Positions 47,331-57,151 are shown, counted from the stretch's first letter. The stretch: DNA of 64,000 nt from Variimorphobacter saccharofermentans (GCF_014174405.1 NZ_JACEGA010000001.1:2892501-2956500); one strand, 5' to 3'. The notes: generated by a model from the letters alone, not told the origin. Translations and numbers: made by a program.

Positions 47331-48908
47331 TTATTTATCACTTTCTTGAACATATTTATAAGCAATATAATCAGATACGTTGAAATCCCGAATTCCCCGG
47401 TTTTCTGTTCGCTCTTTTATCCTATCATAATATCTGTTGATATATAAACCTGGCTCTTGGTATTCATAGTAATACTCATTACTGTATTCATCTTCATAAA
47501 CTACTTCATTGTTCCATTCACCAGTCTCAGTAATCAAGGGTACAACCACAGGAGCAGCATCCGATGACAGATTCATAGTAAGGTAGATCAAATCCTCAAC
47601 ATCCAATACTTCTTCATGATCCCGTAGATAGGCAGCGATATGATAATCCGGTTTTGCGAAGGAAAATGCCAGATAAAAGATTGCAACAACTGCCACGCAA
47701 TAATGAAACAGTGGAAATATCTTGCGATATACGGATATAATCACACCCGCTAATACAAAAGCATCAATCAGCAATGCCAGAAGTACAAACAATCGCAAAA
47801 AGGTTAGGTGATAAGCATCAATATATAGGAGCATACGATAGGTTGCAGAGGCAATCATGATATAAGTGCATAAAGTTATCATCGTTAAAATATACCGAAG
47901 AAGCTTGTTATCCTCAAACATATTCGTACAAATCAGTATTATGATTATGTTGATAATTGTTACGGCTAATAATTCAAAAAATCCTCTTCTGGCATACTCT
48001 GCAAAAGTGAATTCTTCCGGAAGAACGAATATACCACTGGTAAACAGGTAAGCTATCTGAATTCCGCAAAATAAGACATATACGAAACCGATTAATGAAA
48101 TTGCCGTAATTGCTATGGAAGCACTGGCCTTTTTTCCTTCCTTGCTGACTCTGCTTTGAACACCTGATGCTGCTCCGCATAATATACAATAACAAGCAAT
48201 GAAACCAAAGAGTGTCATCATAATAATAGTTATGATATTGGAGGAAAACAGTGTATCCATCATCCTCTCCGTCATTTTTCCAAAAAGTAAGTCTGCGTTG
48301 GACAGCAGTAACAGAATGATTATCAACATCGGAATCGCAATGACGACTCCGATCACTACATTGATTACCTTCTCATTCTTAAAGAACTTTGATTTTTTAC
48401 TAAAATGCACGCTATCGACAAAGGGCATACCGATTGCTGCAATGCTTTGAAAAATGAGTCCGAGCATCTTTAATAAATGCTTCGTAAAATCCCAAGGCTT
48501 CATATCATATAGCTGATACAGAAGAAGCAGGTCGAACAAAATCATAATCGCTACTACATTTAGAAATTGCAAAATAACACTGGCAGTTAGAAAGGTAGAT
48601 AAGCCAAATAGCAGAATTCCAATATAGAACATGGCTGCTCCCTTTCTACGAGGAACCTCAAGTTCTTTAAATGCGATGGTCAGTAGTATTAGTAACACCA
48701 ATGAATATAACAGTACATTAATTCCTATCTGTGCTTTATAAAAGAGAAGCGTAAAAAAAGTACCAAAGATAAGACTTATTCCTCCAAACACTCCGAATTT
48801 TAAGCGCAGTTTACTAAGCAGTGGCGAAACCACTTCTTTTTCTGAAGTGCCTGCAACTACCATTCTATCATCCTGAACTGTAGGATGACCATTATTCAAT
48901 TGTTCCAT
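47331..48908 (-). CDS. DUF4173-type multi-pass membrane protein
   Basis: 525 residues with about 12 membrane helices and a short soluble C-terminus rich in Tyr/Glu (EYYYEYQEPGLYI). The DUF4173 layout is recognisable; function unknown. AAAGGAGG lies 10 nt before the ATG. It is followed, upstream on the same strand, by an HTH regulator and a DUF2975 protein. These three may form one unit, since HTH/DUF2975 pairs often accompany membrane proteins. Confidence 0.8.
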   Translation of the reverse strand: MEQLNNGHPTVQDDRMVVAGTSEKEVVSPLLSKLRLKFGVFGGISLIFGTFFTLLFYKAQIGINVLLYSLVLLILLTIAFKELEVPRRKGAAMFYIGILLFGLSTFLTASVILQFLNVVAIMILFDLLLLYQLYDMKPWDFTKHLLKMLGLIFQSIAAIGMPFVDSVHFSKKSKFFKNEKVINVVIGVVIAIPMLIIILLLLSNADLLFGKMTERMMDTLFSSNIITIIMMTLFGFIACYCILCGAASGVQSRVSKEGKKASASIAITAISLIGFVYVLFCGIQIAYLFTSGIFVLPEEFTFAEYARRGFFELLAVTIINIIIILICTNMFEDNKLLRYILTMITLCTYIMIASATYRMLLYIDAYHLTFLRLFVLLALLIDAFVLAGVIISVYRKIFPLFHYCVAVVAIFYLAFSFAKPDYHIAAYLRDHEEVLDVEDLIYLTMNLSSDAAPVVVPLITETGEWNNEVVYEDEYSNEYYYEYQEPGLYINRYYDRIKERTENRGIRDFNVSDYIAYKYVQESDK

Positions 48909-48993
48909 GATATAATATCCTCCTTTAATATTATTCTTCTTTCTTTATATGCTTCTATTCTGCTTCTTCGCAGATATTATGTTGTGTTACGGT

Positions 48994-49218
48994 TCAACCT
49001 CCTTCAATTATTTCTTCATCCTCTACGTATTCCAATATATCACCGGGTTGACACTTTAAAGCTTTACAGATTGCTTCTAATGTACTAAAACGTACTGCTT
49101 TTGCTTTGTTGTTCTTCAGTATGGAGAGGTTTGCCATCGTAATATCTACCTGCTCGGCTAGTTCGGTTAAGCCCATCTTTCTCTTTGCCATCATTACATC
49201 CAAATTTACCAGAATCAT
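48994..49218 (-). CDS. Small XRE-type HTH regulator (YozG-like)
   Basis: 74 residues, a single Cro/CI helix-turn-helix (MGLTELAEQVDITMANLSILKNN is the core region, partly quoted) with the typical ending LEAICKALKCQPGDILEYVEDEE. The ATG at 49218 has AGGAGG at 8 nt. It follows the DUF2975 gene by 12 nt, the standard arrangement of this pair, and probably represses the promoter at 49731-49759. Confidence 0.9.
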   Translation of the reverse strand: MILVNLDVMMAKRKMGLTELAEQVDITMANLSILKNNKAKAVRFSTLEAICKALKCQPGDILEYVEDEEIIEGG

Positions 49219-49230
49219 TCGCGGCACCTC

Positions 49231-49680
49231 CTATATGGTTAAGTCATTTTCGAGTTTATAAGTAACCGCCTGATCAAATACCTGGGATAGTACCAGTGAA
49301 AATAAACCAGCCACCACGAACACCGTAACCAGTACCAGCGCTGCTGGTGTAACAACAAAGAAGAGCCGAACCGCCATAATAACTGTAATAATGAAGGAGC
49401 ATAGACCCATACGCTTTAGGGAGGTGACATTCTCCTTCACAAAGGGATTCTCCTTTATTACTGTATGAAACATTCTTCGCAGTTCCCACAGAATAATCAA
49501 TGCAAATACGCCTGCTATCATAAATATCACACAATAGGGAATGTAGTAGTCTTTAAAAATACTGAAATACTTCCCTGCCTCCTTAAAGATAAAGGGTACT
49601 GTAATGCATATTAGGATTCCGGAAAAGAACATAAAATCTAGTAATAGTTTTGTAAATCTGATTAAGGGACTCCTACTCAT
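49231..49680 (-). CDS. DUF2975 family membrane protein
   Basis: 149 residues with four membrane helices (about 10-32, 45-68, 96-115 and 120-140). DUF2975 proteins nearly always pair with the small HTH protein encoded downstream; their role is unknown but a sensing function has been suggested by context. I chose the ATG at 49680, as GGAGG lies 6 nt upstream. Confidence 0.85.
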   Translation of the reverse strand: MSRSPLIRFTKLLLDFMFFSGILICITVPFIFKEAGKYFSIFKDYYIPYCVIFMIAGVFALIILWELRRMFHTVIKENPFVKENVTSLKRMGLCSFIITVIMAVRLFFVVTPAALVLVTVFVVAGLFSLVLSQVFDQAVTYKLENDLTI

Positions 49681-49730
49681 ATTCATCCTCCTCGTTCTTA
49701 CCATATCTTTTTAGATTATTTATTAACTGT

Positions 49731-49759
49731 AGATTATCATATAAAAAAGCGAAAGTCAA
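49731..49759 (-). promoter_or_regulatory. Promoter of the DUF2975/HTH genes, nested in a terminator
   Basis: TTGACT (49754-49759) and TAATCT (49731-49736) with a 17-bp spacer on the minus strand. The -35 lies inside the arm of the terminator stem that ends the ABC-F gene. Confidence 0.7.
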
Positions 49760-49798
49760 TAATTATTTATCGTTTTTCGATAAATAATTATTGACTTT
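49744..49798 (-). terminator. Terminator of the ABC-F gene
   Basis: A perfect 21-bp stem (49752-49772 with 49778-49798) with a 5-nt loop, then a T6 run on the minus strand (GCTTTTTTA), 16 nt after the ABC-F stop. Confidence 0.9.
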
Positions 49799-49814
49799 TA
49801 ATAGCTTGTTCTAT

Positions 49815-51524
49815 CTATTGCAGGCTTGAAAGTCTGGAAAGAACGTCGAGATATTCTGCCTCCAGTATTTCTTTTTTCGTCTCATTTTTCTTAAGCCCCA
49901 TCTCTGCTAGAAGCTGGGTAATACGTAGTTCTAAACGCATTCTCTCAGAATGTATGGAGAGGCTATTTTCTGCCGATTTTTTTGCTTCCTTATTCTTAGC
50001 AATTGCTGCCTCTTCATAGGCTTTCAGATTACCCTGAATTAGCTTCGTCTTCTGGTCTTCGATCATTAGCAGATAATCCGCTGTCTCATTAATAAAGTGT
50101 CTGTCATGAGAGACAAAAAGGATGGTTCCTTCATATTCTTTGATACGTTTCTGTAATGTCATAATGGATGGCATATCCAGATAGTTCGTTGGTTCATCCA
50201 GAACCAGTACATTCGCATTCGATACAAGCAGCTTGGCTAAGGCTAACTTCATTCGCTCACCGCCGCTCAGGACCTCGACTTTTTTCCCTAAATCATTACT
50301 TGTAAATAAGAACCCCGCTAAAATGCTACGTACCACTGACTCGGTTTGAACACTGTCTTTCATAGCGTTTTCTAATACCGTCTCTGACTTCTGCAGATTC
50401 TCCATCTTCTGATACAGAAATCCCAGAACCGCTTTAGGGACAATCCGAATCGTATCGCGAAACTCACCCTCTTGAAAAGAGGACCTTATGATGTTCAATA
50501 AAGTTGTCTTACCTACCCCATTGGGTCCGACTATCGCAATCTTTTTATGGTTCGGTATTCGAAACGATGCATTTTGGAATATTGCATGATCCCCGTACGC
50601 GAAATTAAGCTCACTAGCCTCCATAATGATTTTGTTTTCAGGAGGATTCGTCAATTTGAAATTCAGGGAGATTCTTGGTTCTTCCTTCGGCCTTTCTTTC
50701 ACCTCCATGTGATCAATGCGTTTTTTTACAGCGTCGGCTGCACGGTGAAGATTTTTTTGCTTACCATCGTGATTTCTGCCGGTAACACATAAAAAGTCGC
50801 GCATATGGGCCTCTCTGGGGCTCATTCCCTTAGGTATCCTCGCTGCATTTTCAGCAAGCTTCCGCTTTTCCACATACACCTCTTCCAGACGCTTCTTTTC
50901 ACCGATATAAGCTTCATATTCTTTCTTACATCGTTCCTTCTCTGCTTCCTTTAACCGTTCGTATTCCGAAAAATTCCCCGGATATTGAGTGATCTTCCCA
51001 TGGGCCACTTCCACTATCTTCGTACAGATTTCATCTAACAGGGCACGATCATGACTAATAATAAGAAGCGTCTCCATTCTTTTTAATTTTTGCTGAAGGA
51101 GTCGAATACCTTCCATATCAAGATTGGCAGTGGGTTCATCCAATAATACGATGTGACCTTGTTTGCCAAAGGCTCCCGCCAGCTTAAGTCTGGTTTCCTC
51201 ACCACCACTAATCTTATCCTGGTATAACTTATCATTAACATTAAGCTCCTTCAGTAGCTTTTGATGATCTCCTTCCTGCTCCAGATACTCCTGTTCCTCA
51301 TAATCTGAAAACTGAGGTACATAGGAGAAGGAGCCATAGGTGTTAATATAACCTTCCTCTGCCTCCAGCTCACCCAGCAGCAGTTTCAATAATGTTGTTT
51401 TCCCTGCTCCATTCGCTCCCACAACTCCGATTTTATCTCCAGAATAGATAGCGAACTCATCAATATCCAAAATCAAACGATCTCCGAAGTATTTCTTAAT
51501 ATTCTCTGCTTTTACTAATAACAA
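49815..51524 (-). CDS. ABC-F type ATPase, probable ribosome-protection protein
   Basis: 569 residues, two ABC domains in one chain and no membrane segment. Walker A motifs are GANGAGKTT (near 35) and GPNGVGKTT (near 324); signatures ISGGEETRLKLA and LSGGERMKLALA; Walker B HIVLLDEPTANLD and VLVLDEPTNYLD. The long charged linker (about 195-290, with ARIPKGMSPREAHMRDF) is of antibiotic-resistance type (Vga/Lsa/CplR side) and would reach the peptidyl-transferase centre. The start is TTG at 51524, with GGAGG at 9 nt, hidden in a terminator hairpin. That leader supports drug-induced expression. Spectrum unknown; housekeeping roles are not excluded. Confidence 0.9.
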   Translation of the reverse strand: MLLVKAENIKKYFGDRLILDIDEFAIYSGDKIGVVGANGAGKTTLLKLLLGELEAEEGYINTYGSFSYVPQFSDYEEQEYLEQEGDHQKLLKELNVNDKLYQDKISGGEETRLKLAGAFGKQGHIVLLDEPTANLDMEGIRLLQQKLKRMETLLIISHDRALLDEICTKIVEVAHGKITQYPGNFSEYERLKEAEKERCKKEYEAYIGEKKRLEEVYVEKRKLAENAARIPKGMSPREAHMRDFLCVTGRNHDGKQKNLHRAADAVKKRIDHMEVKERPKEEPRISLNFKLTNPPENKIIMEASELNFAYGDHAIFQNASFRIPNHKKIAIVGPNGVGKTTLLNIIRSSFQEGEFRDTIRIVPKAVLGFLYQKMENLQKSETVLENAMKDSVQTESVVRSILAGFLFTSNDLGKKVEVLSGGERMKLALAKLLVSNANVLVLDEPTNYLDMPSIMTLQKRIKEYEGTILFVSHDRHFINETADYLLMIEDQKTKLIQGNLKAYEEAAIAKNKEAKKSAENSLSIHSERMRLELRITQLLAEMGLKKNETKKEILEAEYLDVLSRLSSLQ

Positions 51525-51879
51525 AAAAAGATCCCTCCTTGCATGAATGCCGGAAAGATCGAATAAAGAATTCTATATGATAAGTAGCTATAGATAAATA
51601 AACTGCATAGTTTTACCTATAACCAAGTAAGGTATCAGAAAATGGTATTGCCTTTCTGAACCTCAGTATCAATCTATTCGATAATCCAGCGATAAAACAT
51701 AATACAGGAATCCATATAATACTTGTGAACCCCTGCTCCTACTTATTTCATTTACCATTCACTGAATTACCAAATAAACATTATACTTCACACCGTTACA
51801 AACTGCCTATAAATGCAATCTGTGTCCTTTCATTTTCAATTTATAAACCTATTTTACTGTGCTTTCATGCATTTGTCAA
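51523..51879 (-). promoter_or_regulatory. ABC-F leader: promoter, possible leader peptide, SD-sequestering terminator
   Basis: Promoter TTGACA (51874-51879), 17-bp spacer, TAAAAT (51851-51856). The leader is about 320 nt. A 13-residue frame, MDSCIMFYRWIIE, lies at 51674-51715 (weak ribosome site). A hairpin occupies 51631-51662. Finally GATCTTTCC (51552-51560) pairs over 9 bp with GGAGGGATC (51530-51538), and T7 (51523-51529) follows, running into the TTG start. So one hairpin is both intrinsic terminator and blocker of the ribosome site. No other gene lies in 51525-51954. Confidence 0.75.
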
Positions 51880-51954
51880 TCACAAGGATCTTAAGACACT
51901 AATCAGAAAGTAGCAGATCAAATCTAGGCATTCAATCCGCTACTTTCCATAAAA

Positions 51955-54438
51955 TTAAAGGTTACCTAATATTTTTGAAACCAGTGTTACTGCAGATTGC
52001 GCATCCGGTGAATAACCATCTGCTCCGATTTCAATGGAATAGCTGTCCGTTATTACTGCTCCTCCAATGATAATCTTACTTGTAACACCATTTTCCTTTG
52101 CTAATTCTACGACGCGCTTCATCTCAACCATAGTAGTTGTCATCAGTGCGGACAATGCGATAATATCCGCCTTTTCTCTGATAGCTGTCTGAATTATGGT
52201 CTCGCTGGGCACATCCTTGCCCAGATCAATTACTCTATAACCATAGTTTTTCAGCATAAGCGAAACAAGGTTCTTACCGATATCATGAATATCACCGGCA
52301 ACCGTAGCAATTACAATCGTACCCTTGCTGCTTTCTTGATTCTCCTTTTGAAGCAGAGGCTCCAGATAATCAATTGCCATTTTCATTGTCTCGGCACCTG
52401 CTATGAGCTGAGGGAGAAAATACCTCTGGCTTTCATATAATTGTCCCACCTCATTGATGGCAGGAATTAATGTCTTCTCAATCAATTCATTGGGCTTAAT
52501 ACCAGTACTTAAGGCATCCTCTACCAATGCAATGATATTCTTTTTCTTTCCTTTTACAACTGCTTCAAAGACAGAAGGAACCAAATCTGAAGAGTTCTTT
52601 TTCATCTCTTCTTCCTTCACATTCTGCACTTCAGGTTTTTCCTGATTGGCAGAGCCTACTGATATCGTTGCCGGTCTCATGGTTACTCTGTCAATATAGC
52701 GTTCTGCTCCATCCTCAACACCACGAAGAAGATCGGATGCAAAGGCAGTATTCATCAATAAATCCTGAGAAGGATTTGCAATCGCCATCGTAAGTCCTGC
52801 TTGAATTGCAAATGCCAGGAAGGTACTATTGATAAACTGCCGTTCCGGCAGGCCAAAGGATATATTGGAAAGTCCAATGATTGTGGCAAGCTGTAGCTCA
52901 TCCTTACAATATCGAATCGTCTCCAGCGCTTCTATAGAAGCATTTTTATTAGCACCTACGGTATTCACAAGACCATCTACAATAATATCTTCCTTTGCTA
53001 ATCCGCATTCCAGCGCACGATCAATTATGGTATGAATTATTTGCTTCTTTTCCTCCAGGTTCTTTGGCATTCCCTGATCAGATAAAGGAAGCAGTATAAA
53101 CATAGCTCCATATTTCTTAGCAATCGGAATCAGATTGTCGTACTTTGCTTTTTCCAAAGAAATAGAATTAATAAGTGCACGGCCGGGATAAAGTCGTAAC
53201 GCTGCCTCTATTACTTCCACATGGCTGGAATCGATACACAGTGGTGTATCTGCTGCAAGCAGAGCCTCCTGCATAGCTAATAGCATAATCTGCTTCTCAT
53301 CGATTCCGTTCATTCCTACATTGATATCCAGAACTTGCGCGCCAAGTGCTACCTGTTCTTCAGCGAAGCGGGAGACGATGGACATATTCTCTTCCCGAAG
53401 CTCTGCCTGCAGATCCTTCTTTCCCGTAGGGTTAATGCGTTCACCCACAATCATAAACGGACCGGAGAGCGGTATTTCTACCGTCTTACTCTCTGTGGTT
53501 AATGCACGTATATGCGCTTTGCTTATCGCAGGTGGCTGGATATTCTTAACTCTTTCCACCAACTGTTTGATGTGTCTCGGTGTAGAGCCACAGCAGCCTC
53601 CGACAATACTTGCTCCTGCTTTTACGATTTCCTCCATCTCTGCTGCAAAGTCTTCTGCTTCCAACGGAAATACCGTTTTGCCATTCACCAGCTTCGGAAT
53701 TCCAGCATTGGGCTTTGCCATAATCGGAATATATGCATAACGCTTCATTTCTCTGACGATTTCTATCATTTTATCCGGGCCGGTGGAGCAATTAACACCT
53801 ACTGCATCTGCACCCATGCTTTGTAATACGATGATTGCTGTCTTCGGGTCCGTTCCAAAGATGGTTCTGTTCATTTCATTATACGTAAGGGATATAATTA
53901 CGGGAAGATCACAGGTTTCTTTCACCGCAAGCAATGCTGCACGGCACTCCTGCAGGCTCATCATCGTCTCGATTACAATTAAATCCACTCCGCAAGGAAG
54001 GATATAGCCTAATTGCTGCTTATATACATCAACCAACTCTTCAAAAGGCAGAGGACCTACCGGCTGAACCTGCACGCCGGTCATCGTTAAATCGGCTGCA
54101 ATATAGACCTTTCTATTACTCCCACAACGGCTGTAATACCTTTTTACTGCCTCGTAGGATAATCCTACCAGTTCCCGGTTGAAATCCTCAAGCTTCTCTG
54201 CCATTCCATATTCCGCCAGCTTAATTCTGTTAGCAGTAAAGGTCGGTGCAAATATAATATCCGAACCTGCTTCCAAGAACTCTGTCTGAAGTTCTATTAA
54301 TACTTCTGGATTATCTAATATCCATTGCTCAGGGCAAACACCCGTGGGCATTCCTCTTTGTTGAAGATTACTTCCGGTTGCTCCATCTACAAACATGATT
54401 CTTGACTGAACCAGGGATTGAAATTCCTTTTTTGTCAT
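51955..54438 (-). CDS. metH: Cobalamin-dependent methionine synthase lacking the reactivation domain
   Basis: 827 residues. Transfers a methyl group from methyl-tetrahydrofolate through cobalamin to homocysteine. Homocysteine domain (about 1-300) with zinc Cys in GVNCSTGP and GGCCGS. Pterin domain (about 330-590, IVGERINPTGKK). Cap and B12 domain (about 620-827) with the cobalt-ligand motif DIHDIG (near 710). The C-terminal AdoMet reactivation domain of E. coli MetH is absent, as in many Firmicutes, so another protein must repair cob(II)alamin. ATGA overlap with the gene upstream indicates coupling. Confidence 0.94.
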   Translation of the reverse strand: MTKKEFQSLVQSRIMFVDGATGSNLQQRGMPTGVCPEQWILDNPEVLIELQTEFLEAGSDIIFAPTFTANRIKLAEYGMAEKLEDFNRELVGLSYEAVKRYYSRCGSNRKVYIAADLTMTGVQVQPVGPLPFEELVDVYKQQLGYILPCGVDLIVIETMMSLQECRAALLAVKETCDLPVIISLTYNEMNRTIFGTDPKTAIIVLQSMGADAVGVNCSTGPDKMIEIVREMKRYAYIPIMAKPNAGIPKLVNGKTVFPLEAEDFAAEMEEIVKAGASIVGGCCGSTPRHIKQLVERVKNIQPPAISKAHIRALTTESKTVEIPLSGPFMIVGERINPTGKKDLQAELREENMSIVSRFAEEQVALGAQVLDINVGMNGIDEKQIMLLAMQEALLAADTPLCIDSSHVEVIEAALRLYPGRALINSISLEKAKYDNLIPIAKKYGAMFILLPLSDQGMPKNLEEKKQIIHTIIDRALECGLAKEDIIVDGLVNTVGANKNASIEALETIRYCKDELQLATIIGLSNISFGLPERQFINSTFLAFAIQAGLTMAIANPSQDLLMNTAFASDLLRGVEDGAERYIDRVTMRPATISVGSANQEKPEVQNVKEEEMKKNSSDLVPSVFEAVVKGKKKNIIALVEDALSTGIKPNELIEKTLIPAINEVGQLYESQRYFLPQLIAGAETMKMAIDYLEPLLQKENQESSKGTIVIATVAGDIHDIGKNLVSLMLKNYGYRVIDLGKDVPSETIIQTAIREKADIIALSALMTTTMVEMKRVVELAKENGVTSKIIIGGAVITDSYSIEIGADGYSPDAQSAVTLVSKILGNL

Positions 54439-56240
54439 TGCATATCCTCCTTACGCATGATTTTATCCATTAAGCTGACCCGGTTAAACGGAAGCATAAA
54501 ATAATACCCATCTGCCACCGTCTCCAACATATCCATTATTTCTCTAGCAATAGAAGCACCCACATTTTCTGCTTCCTCTCTGGACATATTCGGGTTGTAT
54601 CGATTTAATATATGATCCGGTACATGAATACCACTAATTTCGTTCTTGATGAATAACGCATTTCGATAGCTTACCAGGGGCATAATGCCACATAATATTT
54701 TCGTATCAACCCTTTCCTTGATACTGCGTATACGCATAACATCCTCTTCCGAATAAATGGGCTGAGTCAAAAAATACTTAGCACCCGCCTCCATCTTGCG
54801 TCTCATTCTGTCCACTACCTTATCAACTGTTCCTCTTCTATAATTAAGGGCTCCTCCGTAGAAGATGGGCTCATCAGAAAAATGCTCCTCATTCATTTCC
54901 CGTATATAATCCATAAGCTGTACGGAATTATAATCAAAGACTCCGGTAGTAGATACTCTGCTTTCTCCCGGTACCGGATCACCTGTGACCACCAACATGT
55001 TACGGATACCATGAATATAGGCACCCAGCAGCGTAGAGCGCATCGATATCATATTACGATCCCTACAACAGATATGGGGCATGACAGGTAGTTGCGTCTC
55101 ACCTGCAATTTTTATACTCATTAGTACTGAATCAACACGACTTCTACCCATTGGTGAATCAGCAAAGGTAATGATATCTGCTCCGCTATGCTTAAGTTTA
55201 TGAGCACACTCCATCACCTGATCAATGTTCGCATCATACGGAGGATCTAATTCCACTGCTATTACCTTATCTTTGCTATCAAACAGCCGATAGAAGGTAT
55301 TCTCCTTCACCGCCGGGGCAGCCATTTCTCTCCTGCTTCGGGGTTGTTTCACCAGCGGTGTATAAGCATTTGAACGTAGCATATCATTAATGTCGGCTAT
55401 ATATTCCGGTGTTGTTCCACAGCACCCTCCAATGATATCAATCCCTAACTCAGCAATCCGCTTCATATTGTCTGCGAAATACCGGGCATTGTCCATGAAG
55501 ACCATACGATTTTGCATTTGCTCCGGATAACCTGCATTGGGTGCTGCGTAACTATTTTTACCTTCAGGGAAGGTAACCTTTTGTAGAATTTGATGCATAT
55601 GTCCGGAACCAATTCCACAATTAAAGCCACAAGCGTCAATTTCATCAATCTGGGCTATCTTATCCATCAAACGTGTTGCACTGATTCCTGCCGCGGAATA
55701 CCCGTTTTTATTCACGGAAAAGCTTGTAAGAAGGAACATATCCTGTCTCTTTTCCTTTATGTAGGGAGCCAGCTTTTCAATATAGTTCGTTGAGGAAAAG
55801 GTTTCAAAATGAATACCATCCATTCCTTGTTCTAAAAAAATGTCACATAAAAGCCGGTATTCTTCCAGAATATCCTTCTCATTCGAATCGGCGTTCTCAG
55901 GAATCGGACCGATGTCTCCCAGAATCCAAATCCTTTCAGATATCATTAATTCAGTAGATGATTCCTCCACTGCTTTTTTCGCGATTTGACACGCGGCTAT
56001 GACCAATTCCCGTTGCTCTTCCTTATTTCGTTGTAATACTGTCCGATTGGCTGCAAAGGTATTCGTACGAATTAATCTGGCTCCGGATTTGATATACTCC
56101 TTATGAATTTGCTTAATCACTTCCGGTTCTGTTATATTAGCATATTCCGAAATAATCCTATCCTGATTTTTAATCAGGGAATAGTAGGTTCCCATGGATC
56201 CATCCGGAATCAATCTATGTTCTTTTAAATACTGCTTCAT
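54435..56240 (-). CDS. Homocysteine S-methyltransferase/methylenetetrahydrofolate reductase fusion (YitJ-like)
   Basis: 601 residues from the ATG at 56240 (GGAGG 9 nt upstream). N-terminal homocysteine methyltransferase domain (about 1-290; zinc Cys in GFNCGIG and GGCCGT). C-terminal MTHFR barrel (about 315-595; VELDPPYDANIDQ, TGDPVPGES, FLTQPIY). It makes methyl-tetrahydrofolate from methylene-tetrahydrofolate and can also handle homocysteine, so it feeds the MetH encoded downstream. Such fusions occur in Bacillus (YitJ). No S-box (SAM) riboswitch is present in front of it. Confidence 0.93.
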   Translation of the reverse strand: MKQYLKEHRLIPDGSMGTYYSLIKNQDRIISEYANITEPEVIKQIHKEYIKSGARLIRTNTFAANRTVLQRNKEEQRELVIAACQIAKKAVEESSTELMISERIWILGDIGPIPENADSNEKDILEEYRLLCDIFLEQGMDGIHFETFSSTNYIEKLAPYIKEKRQDMFLLTSFSVNKNGYSAAGISATRLMDKIAQIDEIDACGFNCGIGSGHMHQILQKVTFPEGKNSYAAPNAGYPEQMQNRMVFMDNARYFADNMKRIAELGIDIIGGCCGTTPEYIADINDMLRSNAYTPLVKQPRSRREMAAPAVKENTFYRLFDSKDKVIAVELDPPYDANIDQVMECAHKLKHSGADIITFADSPMGRSRVDSVLMSIKIAGETQLPVMPHICCRDRNMISMRSTLLGAYIHGIRNMLVVTGDPVPGESRVSTTGVFDYNSVQLMDYIREMNEEHFSDEPIFYGGALNYRRGTVDKVVDRMRRKMEAGAKYFLTQPIYSEEDVMRIRSIKERVDTKILCGIMPLVSYRNALFIKNEISGIHVPDHILNRYNPNMSREEAENVGASIAREIMDMLETVADGYYFMLPFNRVSLMDKIMRKEDMQ

Positions 56241-56629
56241 TCCCTCATTCCTCCATGAAATGCCACCTATGGCCAGCAAACCAATATGTTATCTTTGTTA
56301 CAGCAAAGTACTGGGTAGCAAAAACATTTTACCCATTATATATCATTCTTTCCTACACCACAAGTATTTTCACAATATTGAAGGAAGAAAGTTACAGATA
56401 GCTTATATTCGGATACCGACAGGATAAGAGCCAGTATTCTCCTATACTATATTAAAAAAGTAAGAATAATAGAGTTCTACCTTTTATCTTTTCGATTTCT
56501 ATATTCTATGATATAATACCTTGAGTATTTTCAATCTAATATATCACTTTGAATGTTTCAATTACAGGATTAATATTACATATATCACTCATATGAAATT
56601 ACAACCCAATTGAGGGAACGGAGACACAC
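56241..56629. other. Divergent intergenic region
   Basis: Between the YitJ-like gene and the DUF2752 gene. It holds short stem-loops on the minus strand (TGGGTA...TACCCA near 56307-56330), but neither a SAM nor a cobalamin riboswitch core. TATAAT near 56510 on the plus or minus strand could belong to either promoter. No gene seen. Confidence 0.5.
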
Positions 56630-57022
56630 ATGAATAAAATGAAATTATTAAAGATAATTACCATACTTATTCCAGTTCTCATGGCTATGTTATTTGCAGT
56701 CCATGAATATATTCTTAACTGGTTTATTAATCTTCCGCGTTGTCCTGCTGTAAGATGGTTCGATATCTATTGTCCTGCCTGTGGCAATACCCGAAGTACC
56801 ATTGCTTTACTTCACGGAGATATGCTTACATCTCTGCGATACAATATTGTACCTTTGATACTAGCTGTTCTACTGCTGGCTTCGTATATCGAGTTAGTAA
56901 CTTACAGCTTTGGAAGACACATACGGCTTCTTCCAAGAAAGCTAGGCTTCTATATCATACTTATCATATTACTCATGGCATACTTCATCATTCGCAACTT
57001 TATTCCTTATCTTACACCTTGA
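56630..57022 (+). CDS. DUF2752 family membrane protein
   Basis: 130 residues with three membrane helices (about 8-28, 78-96 and 105-123). The first loop has the family mark CPACGNTRSTIALLHGD, where the Cys pair might bind metal. DUF2752 proteins are widespread, short and uncharacterised. Start ATG with GAGGGAACGGAG upstream. A terminator follows. The neighbour on the other side, convergent, is a DUF4190 protein; such DUF2752/DUF4190 proximity is common and might mean a shared role. Confidence 0.85.
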   Translation: MNKMKLLKIITILIPVLMAMLFAVHEYILNWFINLPRCPAVRWFDIYCPACGNTRSTIALLHGDMLTSLRYNIVPLILAVLLLASYIELVTYSFGRHIRLLPRKLGFYIILIILLMAYFIIRNFIPYLTP

Positions 57023-57077
57023 ATTGTTTCGAATAGATTGTATATGACCATTGATATACAGTCTGTATAATTAAAAA

Positions 57078-57110
57078 GGCTCAGTAAAACATAATCTGCT
57101 TTACTGAGCT
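57078..57110. terminator. Bidirectional terminator between DUF2752 and DUF4190 genes
   Basis: GGCTCAGTAAA pairs with TTTACTGAGCT around a 10-nt loop. An A-run precedes and AATTAATTTT follows, so it can serve both convergent genes. Confidence 0.88.
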
Positions 57111-57151
57111 AATTAATTTTGAGCAATACCTATATACTTATTATATCAGTT

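Noticed and set aside
56241..56629. SAM or cobalamin riboswitch before the methionine genes
   Set aside because: I looked for the S-box core and the B12-box and found neither; only small stem-loops are there.
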